NCBI GenBank assembly: GCA_019351995.1 | Contig: JABBOD010000030.1 | Coordinates: 1-36,621 of the forward strand | Reading direction: 5' to 3' | Origin: Acidobacteriota bacterium | Lineage (GTDB): Bacteria; Actinomycetota; Actinomycetes; Actinomycetales; Microbacteriaceae | DNA length: 36,621 bases | Part shown: positions 7,666 to 15,812 of the stretch, piece after piece | Numbering within the stretch: position 1 is the stretch's first letter | How the letters are laid out: the number at the start of each line of letters is the position of its first letter | Program-made: the position numbers and the translations under genes | The notes under the pieces: generated by a model | Told to the model about the DNA's origin: nothing | Database searches by the model: none | Seen by the model: the letters and a program-made list of their open reading frames with translations, nothing else

Positions 7666-7859
7666 CCCTGGCCGGTCGTGCCCGGTGGCGAAGGGGATGA
7701 CGACGAGCCGGGTGAGGCGGCAGGGATGCGGGCATGAGATCCCGCTGGGCGCCACGGACAATCGTCGGCGGACACGGCCCGATGTTCCTCCAGATCGGCC
7801 CCCGCAATTCGGGCGGGCGTGAAGAAATCCGACCGCGCCATTTTGGCAGACCAGATGTG

Positions 7860-7888
7860 TTGAGTTTCAGACATAGAATGTTTAGAAT
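7860..7888 (+). promoter_or_regulatory. Predicted promoter and operator region of yihS
   Basis: TTGAGT (7860-7865) and TAGAAT (7883-7888) are spaced by 17 bp, about 36 bp upstream of the yihS GTG. This AT-rich island contains a direct repeat of TAGAAT (7874-7879 and 7883-7888) and a loose dyad, GTTGAgTTTC with GAATTCAAC. Repeats overlapping the -10 box are plausible DeoR-family binding sites. Confidence 0.45.
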
Positions 7889-7924
7889 TCAACAAATATC
7901 TTGATCGACGTCGATAGGATTAAC

Positions 7925-9211
7925 GTGAACTGGTTGAACGCCCCGTCTCATGCTCGTTGGCTGGAAGCTGAGACCGACCGTACGTTCGATTTTGGGCGGG
8001 CTGCCGCCATCCCGACCGGATTCGGCTGGCTTGATAACACGGGGCACGTCAGAGAAGAAGTCCCCACGCAACTGTGGATCACCAGCCGAATGACTCATGT
8101 CTATGCCTTGGCTTCGCTGATGGGGCGTCCTGGTTCGGACACGCTGGTTGACCATGGTCTCGCCGCCCTGGCGGGTGGCTTTCGAGACAAGGTCAACGGG
8201 GGCTGGTATGCCGCGATTGACGGCGGCGGGGTCGTCGATGCGACGAAGGCCGGCTACGCACATTTCTTCGTCGTCCTCGGGGCAGCAAGCGCGACCGCGG
8301 CGGGTCGACCCGGGGCCCGCGAACTGCTGACGGAAGCGCTGCGCATCTCCGAAAAATACTTCTGGAGTGAATCGGAGCAGATGTGTCGAGAGTCGTGGGA
8401 CGAAGCGTTCACGGAGACAGAGGCCTACCGGGGTGGCAACGTCAATATGCACGCGGTGGAGGCCTACTTAGCGGCGGCAGACGTGACCGGCGACCGCATC
8501 TGGCTCGACCGCGCCGTCCGCATCGCAGAGGTGATCATTCACACTTTCGCTCGCAATAACTCGTATCGCGTCAACGAACATTTCGACGAGAACTGGAAGC
8601 CGCTTCCCGATTACAACCGCGATAACCCTGCGCATCGTTTTCGCGCGTTCGGTGGGACCCCCGGCCACTGGACGGAATGGGCGCGTCTTCTGCTTCATCT
8701 TCGGGCGGCACTCGAGGCGCGCGGGGAAACCGCTCCACTCTGGATGCTGGACGATGCGAAGGGTCTGTTCGCCGCCGCAGTTCGGGATGCGTGGTCTCCT
8801 GATGGCTCTGAGGGATTCGTATACTCCGTGGACTGGGACGGAATTCCGGTCGTGAGTGAGCGCATCCGGTGGGTCGTTGTTGAGGCGATGGGCGGCGCAT
8901 CCGCCCTCTACGCCGCAACGGGTGACACGTCCTATGAGGACTGGTACCGGAAATTTTGGGACTACGCGCGCAACTATCTCATGGACTTCGATGGTGGGTC
9001 CTGGTGGCAGGAACTCGATAAGAACAACGTTGTGTCGCAGGAGGTATGGGACGGGAAGCCGGACATCTACCACCTCATGCACTGCCTCATCGTTCCGCGC
9101 CTGCCGCTTGCCCCGGCGATGGCGCCGGCTTTGGCGGCCGGACTGCTCGACCAGCCGACACATCGCCAGACCGCTTCTCGGTCCGGCGATGGCGGATCTC
9201 CGCACGCATGA
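7925..9211 (+). CDS. yihS: Sulfoquinovose isomerase (AGE family, YihS-like)
   Basis: This 428-residue (alpha/alpha)6-barrel protein of the N-acylglucosamine 2-epimerase family is strikingly close to E. coli YihS as I recall it: [33 protein letters not shown]-like, and [14 protein letters not shown]. The two histidines assigned as catalytic in YihS fall at exactly the same numbers here, His248 and His383 (DIYHLMHC). The enzyme isomerises sulfoquinovose to sulfofructose, the first sulfo-EMP step. GTG at 7925 is chosen because it has AGGA 5 nt upstream and aligns with the E. coli start; a TTG at 7901 is the alternative. A C-terminal tail of about 15 residues is extra. The stop overlaps the kinase start as ATGA. 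Confidence 0.92.
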   Translation: MNWLNAPSHARWLEAETDRTFDFGRAAAIPTGFGWLDNTGHVREEVPTQLWITSRMTHVYALASLMGRPGSDTLVDHGLAALAGGFRDKVNGGWYAAIDGGGVVDATKAGYAHFFVVLGAASATAAGRPGARELLTEALRISEKYFWSESEQMCRESWDEAFTETEAYRGGNVNMHAVEAYLAAADVTGDRIWLDRAVRIAEVIIHTFARNNSYRVNEHFDENWKPLPDYNRDNPAHRFRAFGGTPGHWTEWARLLLHLRAALEARGETAPLWMLDDAKGLFAAAVRDAWSPDGSEGFVYSVDWDGIPVVSERIRWVVVEAMGGASALYAATGDTSYEDWYRKFWDYARNYLMDFDGGSWWQELDKNNVVSQEVWDGKPDIYHLMHCLIVPRLPLAPAMAPALAAGLLDQPTHRQTASRSGDGGSPHA

Positions 9212-10164
9212 AACGGGACAGGACCCGCGTGGTCTTCGTGGGAGTGGCAACGGAAGACGCCATAGCCGTCGTCGACCGCTACCCCGCGGCGGACGAGCGA
9301 GTCGTTGCCGATGACGTGCTGTTTGCCGGAGGTGGTCCCGCCGCCACAGCTGCCGTTGCGGCGGCGCGACTCGGAATAGAGGTCGCGCTTGTCGCCGCGA
9401 TTGGTGACGACGACGCGGGAGAACGGGTGATCGCGGATCTCGAACGCGAAGGCGTCGACGTGTCAGGAGTTGTCGTGGTCCCCGGAGAACGCACGGCACG
9501 CAGCGTCGTCGTGATCAGCGGCCAGCACCAAGAGAGAGCCATATCGAATCGGCCAGGGCCGGCCCTCCAGCTTGGCGACCATGGCGTGGCCCGTGCATTG
9601 ATCGAATCCGCTCGCTGGGTGCACGTCGATCAACACGGGTGGGCACCCGTTCGCGAATACATCGACACCATGGTGTCTCCGCCCCGACTCTCCGTCGATG
9701 CCGGGAATGACATCCCCGGATATCGGCAGGTCGGTACGGCGGTCTATGCGCCGACGATGTCTGCGCTGGTCGCTCACTACGGAGCGCCTGACCAAGACAA
9801 TGACGTCGAGGCACTGCTGCGACGTGCTGTCGTGGACGGGGCGGAAGTGGCCGTGGCCACGAGCGGCGCCGAGGGCTCTTTTGCTCTCACAAACGATGGT
9901 GCGCTGATTCGCGCGACGATTCCGCCGGGGCCGATCGTGAGCACTCTCGGCGCGGGCGACGTTTTCCACGGCGCGCTCATCGCTGGTCTCGTGCGACTGG
10001 AAGACGGCACGATCACCGGGGGGCTCCATGGCGCACTTGAGTACGCCACTGTCGTCGCCTCGCTTTCCTGCGCGGGGGTCGACGGCCGATCACGCATCCC
10101 CGACCACCTGCAGACGGTGGAGTTCCTCCAGGGCATGACTCAACAGCGTGGGAAATCGGCGTGA
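9208..10164 (+). CDS. yihV: Sulfofructose kinase (PfkB family, YihV-like)
   Basis: This 318-residue protein is a PfkB/ribokinase-family sugar kinase. The sugar-binding signature [16 protein letters not shown] (residues 41-56) matches E. coli YihV as I remember it, and [10 protein letters not shown] (248-257) supplies the anion hole and catalytic Asp251. The expected reaction is ATP-dependent phosphorylation of 6-deoxy-6-sulfofructose to sulfofructose-1-phosphate. Of three sulfonate contacts I recall for E. coli YihV, Asn is kept (Asn114), Lys is Arg31, and Arg appears replaced by His143. The ATG at 9208 overlaps the yihS stop by 4 bp; the upstream in-frame start at 9046 lies inside yihS and is rejected. 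Its position between isomerase and aldolase genes supports the role. Confidence 0.9.
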   Translation: MKRDRTRVVFVGVATEDAIAVVDRYPAADERVVADDVLFAGGGPAATAAVAAARLGIEVALVAAIGDDDAGERVIADLEREGVDVSGVVVVPGERTARSVVVISGQHQERAISNRPGPALQLGDHGVARALIESARWVHVDQHGWAPVREYIDTMVSPPRLSVDAGNDIPGYRQVGTAVYAPTMSALVAHYGAPDQDNDVEALLRRAVVDGAEVAVATSGAEGSFALTNDGALIRATIPPGPIVSTLGAGDVFHGALIAGLVRLEDGTITGGLHGALEYATVVASLSCAGVDGRSRIPDHLQTVEFLQGMTQQRGKSA

Positions 10165-10195
10165 ACGAGCGTGCCACGACCCACCGCGAAAGGAA

Positions 10196-11119
10196 ATGGA
10201 CGAAATCGTGAATGGAACTCCTGAAACACCGCACGGCACTGCACCCGCGACGCTCGCAGACCTCAAGCGGCCGTCAGGTGGATTCGCGATGCTGGCGGTT
10301 GATCAAAGAGAGGCTCTGCGTAACATGCTCGCAGACCATCAGGACGCGCCGGTCAGCGATGACCAGGTCCGCCAGTTCAAACTGACGGCAGCGCGAGTGC
10401 TCTCGCCCTTCGCTTCGGCGATCTTGATCGATCGGCAGTTTGCGCTCGATCAAGCGATCGAGCAGCACGTGGTGGCACCAGGATGCGGCCTGATCGCATC
10501 CGCGGACCATTTTGACTCGGCTCATGGCGAACTCGTCGGCGAGGTGACGATCGACCGGAAGATCGATCCAGTGCGGCTGAGGGCTCAGGGTGTTGTTGCG
10601 CTCAAGCTGCTTGTCCTCTACCGCCCAGACGGGGGTGCAGATGAACGTGTCGAGATGGTGCATGAGTTCATCGACATCTGTGCGAACGCGGGACTGGTCA
10701 GCATCATCGAGCCGGTCTCGCGCCAGCCGCTCGACGGCAGCGTGTGGGACTGGAACGACGGAATCCTCGCGGCCGCGCAAGAACTCGGCTCACTGGGCGC
10801 CGACCTGTATAAAGCGGAGGTACCGTTCCACGGACAAGCCGACGAGTCCGTCATCAGGAGTGCTTGTCGGGAACTGACGCGCACGATCGAGGGCGAATGG
10901 GTTGTGCTCTCCTCCGGGGTAGCCGAAGACGACTTCCCCTCAGCCGTTGAATGGGCGTGCGCGGAGGGGGCCTCCGGCTTTCTGGCGGGCCGAGCGGTAT
11001 GGGCGTCCTCAATCGGAGCGGATGATCTCGAAGGGACGCTTCGGACCAAGGCGCTGGAACGCCTGCGCCGACTTGATGCCGTCGTGGGCCACTCGTTCGC
11101 CTCACAAGCGGGCGCGTGA
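10196..11119 (+). CDS. yihT: Sulfofructose-1-phosphate aldolase (class I, YihT-like)
   Basis: This ~307-residue class I aldolase of the LacD/DeoC-like superfamily shares long blocks with E. coli YihT as I recall it: RPSGGFAMLAVDQREALRNM, GADLYKAEVP, and GASGFLAGRAVWAS. Lys206 in LYKAEVP is the expected Schiff-base lysine. The reaction is retro-aldol cleavage of sulfofructose-1-phosphate to DHAP and (S)-sulfolactaldehyde. Class I chemistry means the pathway is classical sulfo-EMP rather than the variant with a zinc aldolase. The start is uncertain: ATG 10196 has a Shine-Dalgarno-like AAAGGA only 1-2 nt away, and GTG 10208 is a fair alternative. The gene begins about 30 bp after the kinase stop. 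Confidence 0.9.
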   Translation: MDEIVNGTPETPHGTAPATLADLKRPSGGFAMLAVDQREALRNMLADHQDAPVSDDQVRQFKLTAARVLSPFASAILIDRQFALDQAIEQHVVAPGCGLIASADHFDSAHGELVGEVTIDRKIDPVRLRAQGVVALKLLVLYRPDGGADERVEMVHEFIDICANAGLVSIIEPVSRQPLDGSVWDWNDGILAAAQELGSLGADLYKAEVPFHGQADESVIRSACRELTRTIEGEWVVLSSGVAEDDFPSAVEWACAEGASGFLAGRAVWASSIGADDLEGTLRTKALERLRRLDAVVGHSFASQAGA

Positions 11120-11329
11120 CGCTTGTCGCTCCGCACGGTGGACACCTGCCAATCAGGCCCGCGATCGGCGCCTTTTCTCGCCGCCTGTTCCGCGGAGCGG
11201 GGTGAAGCCGTGTGGGGTCATGGCGATCCCACCCCCTCCGTGCATTTCCGCGACCAACATCTCGGACCAGCCGGCAGCAGCCGGTGGACCTGACTCACAT
11301 TCATCCCGAATTGGTAGGAAAGGAAGATC

Positions 11330-12469
11330 ATGTCAACACCGACACTGAGGACCGCCGTTGTCGGCCTACTTCAGGGCCTTGAAAACGTCTACACCACGCT
11401 GAACCATCCACGGTATGAACTGGTTGCCGTCTGCGATATCAACCGTCGGCCGTGGGAATGGCTCACCGGTGAGCGCAACATCGAGGACGAAGGGCCGGAA
11501 GCGGCCATCCATTCGCATCACGTCCAGTGGACAAGAGATTCTCGGGAACACCCCGACTTCGCTGCCGTCGAATACATCCAGGACTTTCAGGCCGTTCTGG
11601 ATCGCGACGACATCGACGCCGTCATCCTGATCCTGCCGGACGTCTTGCACCGCGACTATGCGGTTGCCGCGCTGAATGCGGGCAAGTTCGTTCTCTCGAC
11701 CAAGCCGATGGCGGTGACGCTCGAAGAAGGCTTCGAGATCGCTGAAGCCGCCCGAGCTCACCCGAACCACTTCTTGCTCGGTTACCAGCTCACGTACAGT
11801 CCGTTCACGCTCAACTTGCTGGAAATCATCGCGAGCGGTGAGATCGGTACGCCGCGGATTCTCCGCTTCGACTTCCATCGCGCACCCTGGCGCCCGGTTC
11901 ACCAAAAGAAGTATGACGATGTCGACGGCGCGATGGTGAAAGAGGGCGGCCACTGGCTCGACTTCTTCTACCGCCTGAGCGGCGAGTTGCCGTGGCGCTC
12001 AATATCGGCCTTCGCCGGCCTGGATAAGCCCGAGAACAAGTTCGAGTTCGAGGACAACGGCGTCGTCATCATCGACTACGACGGCTTCAGGGCCGCTCAT
12101 ACCTTCAGCTACTTCCGTAGCCCTCGGACCAGCGCAGAAGATTTCCTCTTGGTGGGTGAGAGAGGGAGCATCCGTGGAACATTCTCGGAGTTCACCGTTG
12201 AGTCAGAGTCCGGCATGAGGGAGGTCGTCGTCGGCCCCGACATCCTGCCCGATCAGTACCATGAGGGTTACTACGAGATGCACGACGCGTTCGCAGCAAT
12301 GGCTCTTGACGATACGCCGCCATACACCGGGTGGCAGACGAGCCTCGAAAACATGCTGACGAGCTACGCGTCGCAGATTGCGGTAGCCGAGGGTCGCACT
12401 GTGTCGCGCAGCGAGTTCGCGGATGTCGACTGGCGGATCCGTTATGCCCCGCAGGCAGACAAAGGGTGA
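11330..12469 (+). CDS. Gfo/Idh/MocA-family protein, candidate NAD+-dependent sulfoquinovosidase
   Basis: This 379-residue protein has the two-domain Gfo/Idh/MocA layout: an N-terminal Rossmann half with VLSTKPMAV (Lys125) and a C-terminal half with EGGHWLDFFY (His208, Asp211). The dinucleotide loop reads GLLQGLEN (from Gly12) rather than GxGxxG. NAD+-dependent sulfoquinovosidases (GH188) are built on this fold, hydrolyse SQ glycosides through transient C3 oxidation, and occur in SQ clusters lacking a GH31 sulfoquinovosidase. No GH31 gene is present here, so that role is the leading inference. A plain sugar dehydrogenase remains possible. ATG at 11330 has a GGAAAGGAAG purine tract just upstream. 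The 210-bp gap before it shows no clear promoter or terminator. Confidence 0.75.
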   Translation: MSTPTLRTAVVGLLQGLENVYTTLNHPRYELVAVCDINRRPWEWLTGERNIEDEGPEAAIHSHHVQWTRDSREHPDFAAVEYIQDFQAVLDRDDIDAVILILPDVLHRDYAVAALNAGKFVLSTKPMAVTLEEGFEIAEAARAHPNHFLLGYQLTYSPFTLNLLEIIASGEIGTPRILRFDFHRAPWRPVHQKKYDDVDGAMVKEGGHWLDFFYRLSGELPWRSISAFAGLDKPENKFEFEDNGVVIIDYDGFRAAHTFSYFRSPRTSAEDFLLVGERGSIRGTFSEFTVESESGMREVVVGPDILPDQYHEGYYEMHDAFAAMALDDTPPYTGWQTSLENMLTSYASQIAVAEGRTVSRSEFADVDWRIRYAPQADKG

Positions 12470-12499
12470 TTGGCGGGTGGTGGAATTCCCGAAAGAGAG

Positions 12500-12540
12500 T
12501 GGTAAGACCTCTTCCCAAAAACTCGACATCGCGATAGCAT
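12500..12540 (+). promoter_or_regulatory. Candidate GntR operator (copy 2) with promoter of the ABC importer genes
   Basis: TGGTAAGACCT (12500-12510) carries the same GGTAAGACC core as copy 1, and 19 of 20 bases at 12501-12520 match it. TTCCCA (12512-12517) and TAGCAT (12535-12540) with a 17-bp spacer form a plausible promoter immediately downstream, so a bound regulator would sit against the -35 box. Confidence 0.5.
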
Positions 12541-12613
12541 GAATTTGGGCTTGCCCGTCATGGCCCTTCCGGCAGACAACAAGTCGGATCGACTCAATGG
12601 AGAGGATGTACCG

Positions 12614-13924
12614 ATGAATTCCCCTAAATTTTCGGACCCGATTTCCCGGCGAAACGTGATGGCGCTCTTCGGCGCTGGCGCAGTCACGACGCTTCTGGCC
12701 GGGTGCGCCGGGCCCGGGAGCACATCGGTCAGCACACCAGCGGCCGGCTCCGCATTTACCGGACCCGCGACCGGCACGGTTTCCTTCTATCACTGGCGTG
12801 GTGAAGATAAGGCAACGTTTGCGACACTGATCGATCGTTTTCAGAAGCAGAATCCGAAGATCACCGTCAATATGACGATCACGACGTCAAATGATTACCT
12901 GGCGAATGCTCTGCCCAAGGTGCGCGGGGGAGGACTTGGCGACGTGCTTCCCGCCTTCAGGGGAGCGCAATTCGTGCAATTCAGTCAGGCCGGCGTCTTC
13001 ACTGACCTCGCGGGACAGCCCGTGGTCAAGGACTACACGCCAGGCCTGATTTCCGCAGGGCTGTCCGGGAGTAAACAGGACGGCTTGCCCTATCAGTTGC
13101 TCCTGATCGAACCAATCATCAACGAGGACGTCTTCAATAAGGCGGGCGCAGATCCGAACCCGGCAAGTTGGGATCAGACGCTCAACTCGTGCGACAAGTT
13201 GAAATCCGCGGGATACGTTCCGATCGCCTTTCCGGGTGCTGACAGCGGGAATTCCTCCCAGTTGTTGAACTCCATGGTTCTCGCTGACCAGCCGAGCGAG
13301 GACGCGTTCACGCAGATTGAGGCCGGCAAGCTCAAAGTGACGGACGACTGGTTCTTGGCCGTGCTGAAAAAATATCAGCAACTCGGCCCCTACTTTCAGC
13401 CGAACTTCCTGGGGTCGTCTCAGGCGTCGGCACGGCAGATTTTTGTCGACCAGAAAGCTGGAGCACTTTCGACTGGTTCGTACGACATCGCGACAGTGCG
13501 GCAGCTGGGTGGCCAGTTCCCGATCGGGATGTTCTTTCCGAATACGTTGGCAAGCCCGAAGAGCGGCTGGTACAAGGGCGTGTACAACGCGACCTTCATT
13601 TTGGGAGTGAACTCCAAGAGCAAAGTGAAGCCGGCCGCGTTGAAGTGGATCGAGTTTCTCTCTCAGAAGGATCAGGCGGAGTATTACGCCAATCAAACCG
13701 TGCAGTGGTTGACCCTGGAGGGTCTGAACTACACCAACCCGGACCTCAAGAAGCTCGCACCCATTTTGAACGAGAAGCTCTCACTCGACGAGAAGTTCCT
13801 CTTCTTGAACCAGGACATTGCAAACGCTGTCTACGCCGCGTGCAACAGTGCGGCATCGGGGGTCTCCGTCAACCAGGCAGCCGAGACGGCCCAGAAGATT
13901 ATCGACCAGGCGAGGAGCCAGTAG
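12614..13924 (+). CDS. ABC transporter sugar-binding lipoprotein
   Basis: This 436-residue family 1 extracellular solute-binding protein starts with a lipoprotein signal that also looks twin-arginine-like: SRRNVMALFGAGAVTTLLAGC, with the lipobox cysteine near residue 36. The mature part begins with a Ser/Thr/Ala-rich tether and the typical GTVSFYHWRGEDKATFATLIDRFQKQNP fold entry. It would deliver SQ, or sulfoquinovosyl glycerol, to the two permeases downstream, in the role played by SmoF in sulfo-monooxygenase clusters; the ligand is inferred from context. ATG 12614 has GGAGAGG 8 nt upstream and gives a proper signal peptide; an ATG at 12539 overlaps the predicted promoter and is rejected. 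Confidence 0.85.
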   Translation: MNSPKFSDPISRRNVMALFGAGAVTTLLAGCAGPGSTSVSTPAAGSAFTGPATGTVSFYHWRGEDKATFATLIDRFQKQNPKITVNMTITTSNDYLANALPKVRGGGLGDVLPAFRGAQFVQFSQAGVFTDLAGQPVVKDYTPGLISAGLSGSKQDGLPYQLLLIEPIINEDVFNKAGADPNPASWDQTLNSCDKLKSAGYVPIAFPGADSGNSSQLLNSMVLADQPSEDAFTQIEAGKLKVTDDWFLAVLKKYQQLGPYFQPNFLGSSQASARQIFVDQKAGALSTGSYDIATVRQLGGQFPIGMFFPNTLASPKSGWYKGVYNATFILGVNSKSKVKPAALKWIEFLSQKDQAEYYANQTVQWLTLEGLNYTNPDLKKLAPILNEKLSLDEKFLFLNQDIANAVYAACNSAASGVSVNQAAETAQKIIDQARSQ

Positions 13925-13925
13925 T

Positions 13926-14876
13926 GTGACCAGCGCAGGGGAGCCGGACGTCGGCGTCCGGGTGATGGCGTCCGTGCAGCGCCGGAGACGCGGGCGAGGT
14001 GCAACTCGAACCCACTGGGCACTCTACCTTTTCCCGGTACCCGCGCTCGCGTTGGTCGTCGCCTTCCTGCTGCTTCCGTTAGTGCAGTCCTTTCAGTACG
14101 CGGCCACTGACTGGAACGGGTACTCCGCCACGTACAAGAGCATGGGCCTGGACAACTTCATCCACGCGATTTTCAACGATTCGCTGTTTCAAAACTCCGT
14201 CGTCAACACTCTGAAGTTCACGCTGGTGGTCGTGATCGTCCAGACGATGCTGTCGCTCCTACTCGCGGTGTTACTGGTGAAGAACTCGCGGTTGAACATT
14301 GTTTTGCGTTCGTTGTTCTTCTTTCCGACGATTCTTTCATCGGTTGCCGTTGGCTTCATTTGGGCGTTCATCTACGACCCCACATTCGGGCTGATGAGGG
14401 GCCTGTTCCAGATGGTCGGCCTCGGCGCGCTCTCGGGCAGCTATCTCGGCGATCAGCAGGCGGCCATCTATTGGGTGGCGATGGTGCAGATCTGGTTCCA
14501 TGCAGGACAGTTGATGGTAGTTTTCATCGCCGGTTTGCAACTGGTACCTCAGGAGCTTTACGAGGCAGCCGACATCGATGGCGCCGGAAAGTGGGCGCGA
14601 TTCCGAAGCATTACCTGGCCGATGATCGCCCCGGCGACCACGATCGTTGTGGCGTATACGACGATTCAGTGCTTTAAGGCGTTTGATCTCATCCTCGGGA
14701 TCGCGGGAAACCCACCGGGCACAGCCCTGGACATCCTCTCGACACGCATTTACACCTCGTTCGCAAACTCGCAGTACGGCTACGCGTCCGCGGAATCGAT
14801 CATCTTCATGGCCGTGATCGGCATCGTTGTCCTGCTGCAAAGGTGGGCGCTCCGGTTGACACAGGCGCGGGAATAG
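13926..14876 (+). CDS. ABC sugar importer permease 1 (MalF/UgpA type)
   Basis: This 316-residue inner-membrane protein has about six transmembrane segments, beginning at ALYLFPVPALALVVAFLLLP. It carries the EAA loop ELYEAADIDGAGKWARFRSITWPMIAP, which docks to the ATPase. It follows the binding-protein gene with no gap: the GTG at 13926 is 1 bp beyond the previous stop, with AGGAG 8 nt upstream. An internal ATG at 13965 is an alternative start, since the first ~20 residues are Arg-rich and not membrane-spanning. It would form a heterodimer with the next permease to import the SQ substrate. Confidence 0.87.
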   Translation: MTSAGEPDVGVRVMASVQRRRRGRGATRTHWALYLFPVPALALVVAFLLLPLVQSFQYAATDWNGYSATYKSMGLDNFIHAIFNDSLFQNSVVNTLKFTLVVVIVQTMLSLLLAVLLVKNSRLNIVLRSLFFFPTILSSVAVGFIWAFIYDPTFGLMRGLFQMVGLGALSGSYLGDQQAAIYWVAMVQIWFHAGQLMVVFIAGLQLVPQELYEAADIDGAGKWARFRSITWPMIAPATTIVVAYTTIQCFKAFDLILGIAGNPPGTALDILSTRIYTSFANSQYGYASAESIIFMAVIGIVVLLQRWALRLTQARE

Positions 14877-14885
14877 GAGCACGTT

Positions 14886-15701
14886 ATGGCCGAAAAGTGG
14901 GGTCGTCGCGCGATACTGCTCGTCTACGCGATCATGATTGTGATCCCGTTGCTCGTCGTCTTATTCGGCGGCTTCAAGAACATCGGCCAGCTTTATAGCT
15001 CCCCGCTGGGCCCCCCGGTGCCGCCAACGGGGAGGAACTTCACTTCTCTGGTGACAACCGCGAACATCGGCGTGCCGATTCTCAACAGCACGGCCCTCAC
15101 CGCGGGAACGCTGGTGATCACACTCTTTTTCGGGAGCCTCGCCGCATACGGCCTTGCGCGTATCAAAGGGTGGATCGGCTGGGTGATCTGGGCGGCTCTT
15201 GTGCTCGGCATGACGGTTCCGGCGCAGACCAGCCTCGTTCCGCTCTATGTCACCTTTCGTTCCCTCGGGCTGACGGACAATCTGTTCGGGTTGATCTTGG
15301 TCGAGACGGTGCACGCGATTCCCGTCGCGGTGTTCATCCTGGGCGGGTTTATGCGCGCGTTGCCGCGAGAGCTCTACGAAGCTTCGTCCATCGACGGTGC
15401 GGGTCCGTGGCGAACTTACCGGTCGGTGATCATGCCGCTTTCAGCGCCGTCGCTCGCCGCGACCGCGATCTTCTTGTTCGTGATCGTCTGGAACGACCTG
15501 CTTTATCCCTTGTTCTTCACCACCAGCCCGTCCGTGCAGACGCTCCCGCTGGCTCTACTCGCCTTCCAGGGAGAGTTTCTGACGAACTACCCGGCGATTT
15601 TCGCGGGTGTCACCGTCGCATCACTGCCGGTCGTCGTTGCCTACATATTCCTTCAGCGTTACTTTGTCGCCGGTATGACGGCAGGTGCCACCAAGGGCTG
15701 A
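14886..15701 (+). CDS. ABC sugar importer permease 2 (MalG/UgpE type)
   Basis: This 271-residue permease of the MalG type has about six membrane segments and the EAA motif ELYEASSIDGAGPWRTYRSVIMPLSAP. GGAG overlaps the preceding stop codon region, 5 nt before the ATG at 14886, so the two permeases are probably co-translated. No ATP-binding subunit gene follows; the next gene is gntR. Such importers in actinobacteria often share a general MsiK/UgpC-like ATPase encoded elsewhere, which I infer here. Confidence 0.87.
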   Translation: MAEKWGRRAILLVYAIMIVIPLLVVLFGGFKNIGQLYSSPLGPPVPPTGRNFTSLVTTANIGVPILNSTALTAGTLVITLFFGSLAAYGLARIKGWIGWVIWAALVLGMTVPAQTSLVPLYVTFRSLGLTDNLFGLILVETVHAIPVAVFILGGFMRALPRELYEASSIDGAGPWRTYRSVIMPLSAPSLAATAIFLFVIVWNDLLYPLFFTTSPSVQTLPLALLAFQGEFLTNYPAIFAGVTVASLPVVVAYIFLQRYFVAGMTAGATKG

Positions 15702-15766
15702 CATCGACAGCTGACACCTTGCCGTGAGACACGAGGCGCCGCACCAACATGCTTGTTGCGCGTATC

Positions 15767-15784
15767 GGTAATGTGGTCTTACCA
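15767..15784. promoter_or_regulatory. Candidate GntR operator (copy 3), autoregulatory
   Basis: TGGTCTTACCA (15774-15784) is a TGGT-N3-ACCA palindrome, and its other strand contains GGTAAGACC, the core of copies 1 and 2. It also lies in a wider dyad GGTAA (15767-15771) / TTACC (15779-15783). It is about 29 bp before the chosen gntR ATG, consistent with autoregulation. Confidence 0.6.
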
Positions 15785-15812
15785 ACGGGACACCTGGAGG
15801 GTGAGCAGCCAG

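Noticed and set aside
7925..9211. N-acylglucosamine 2-epimerase or mannose isomerase function for the AGE-family gene
   Set aside because: Close block-by-block match to YihS with His248 and His383 at the same positions, and linked YihV- and YihT-like genes.
10196..11119. Tagatose-1,6-bisphosphate aldolase (LacD)
   Set aside because: Sequence blocks match YihT better as far as memory allows, and no tagatose or galactose phosphate genes are in this cluster.
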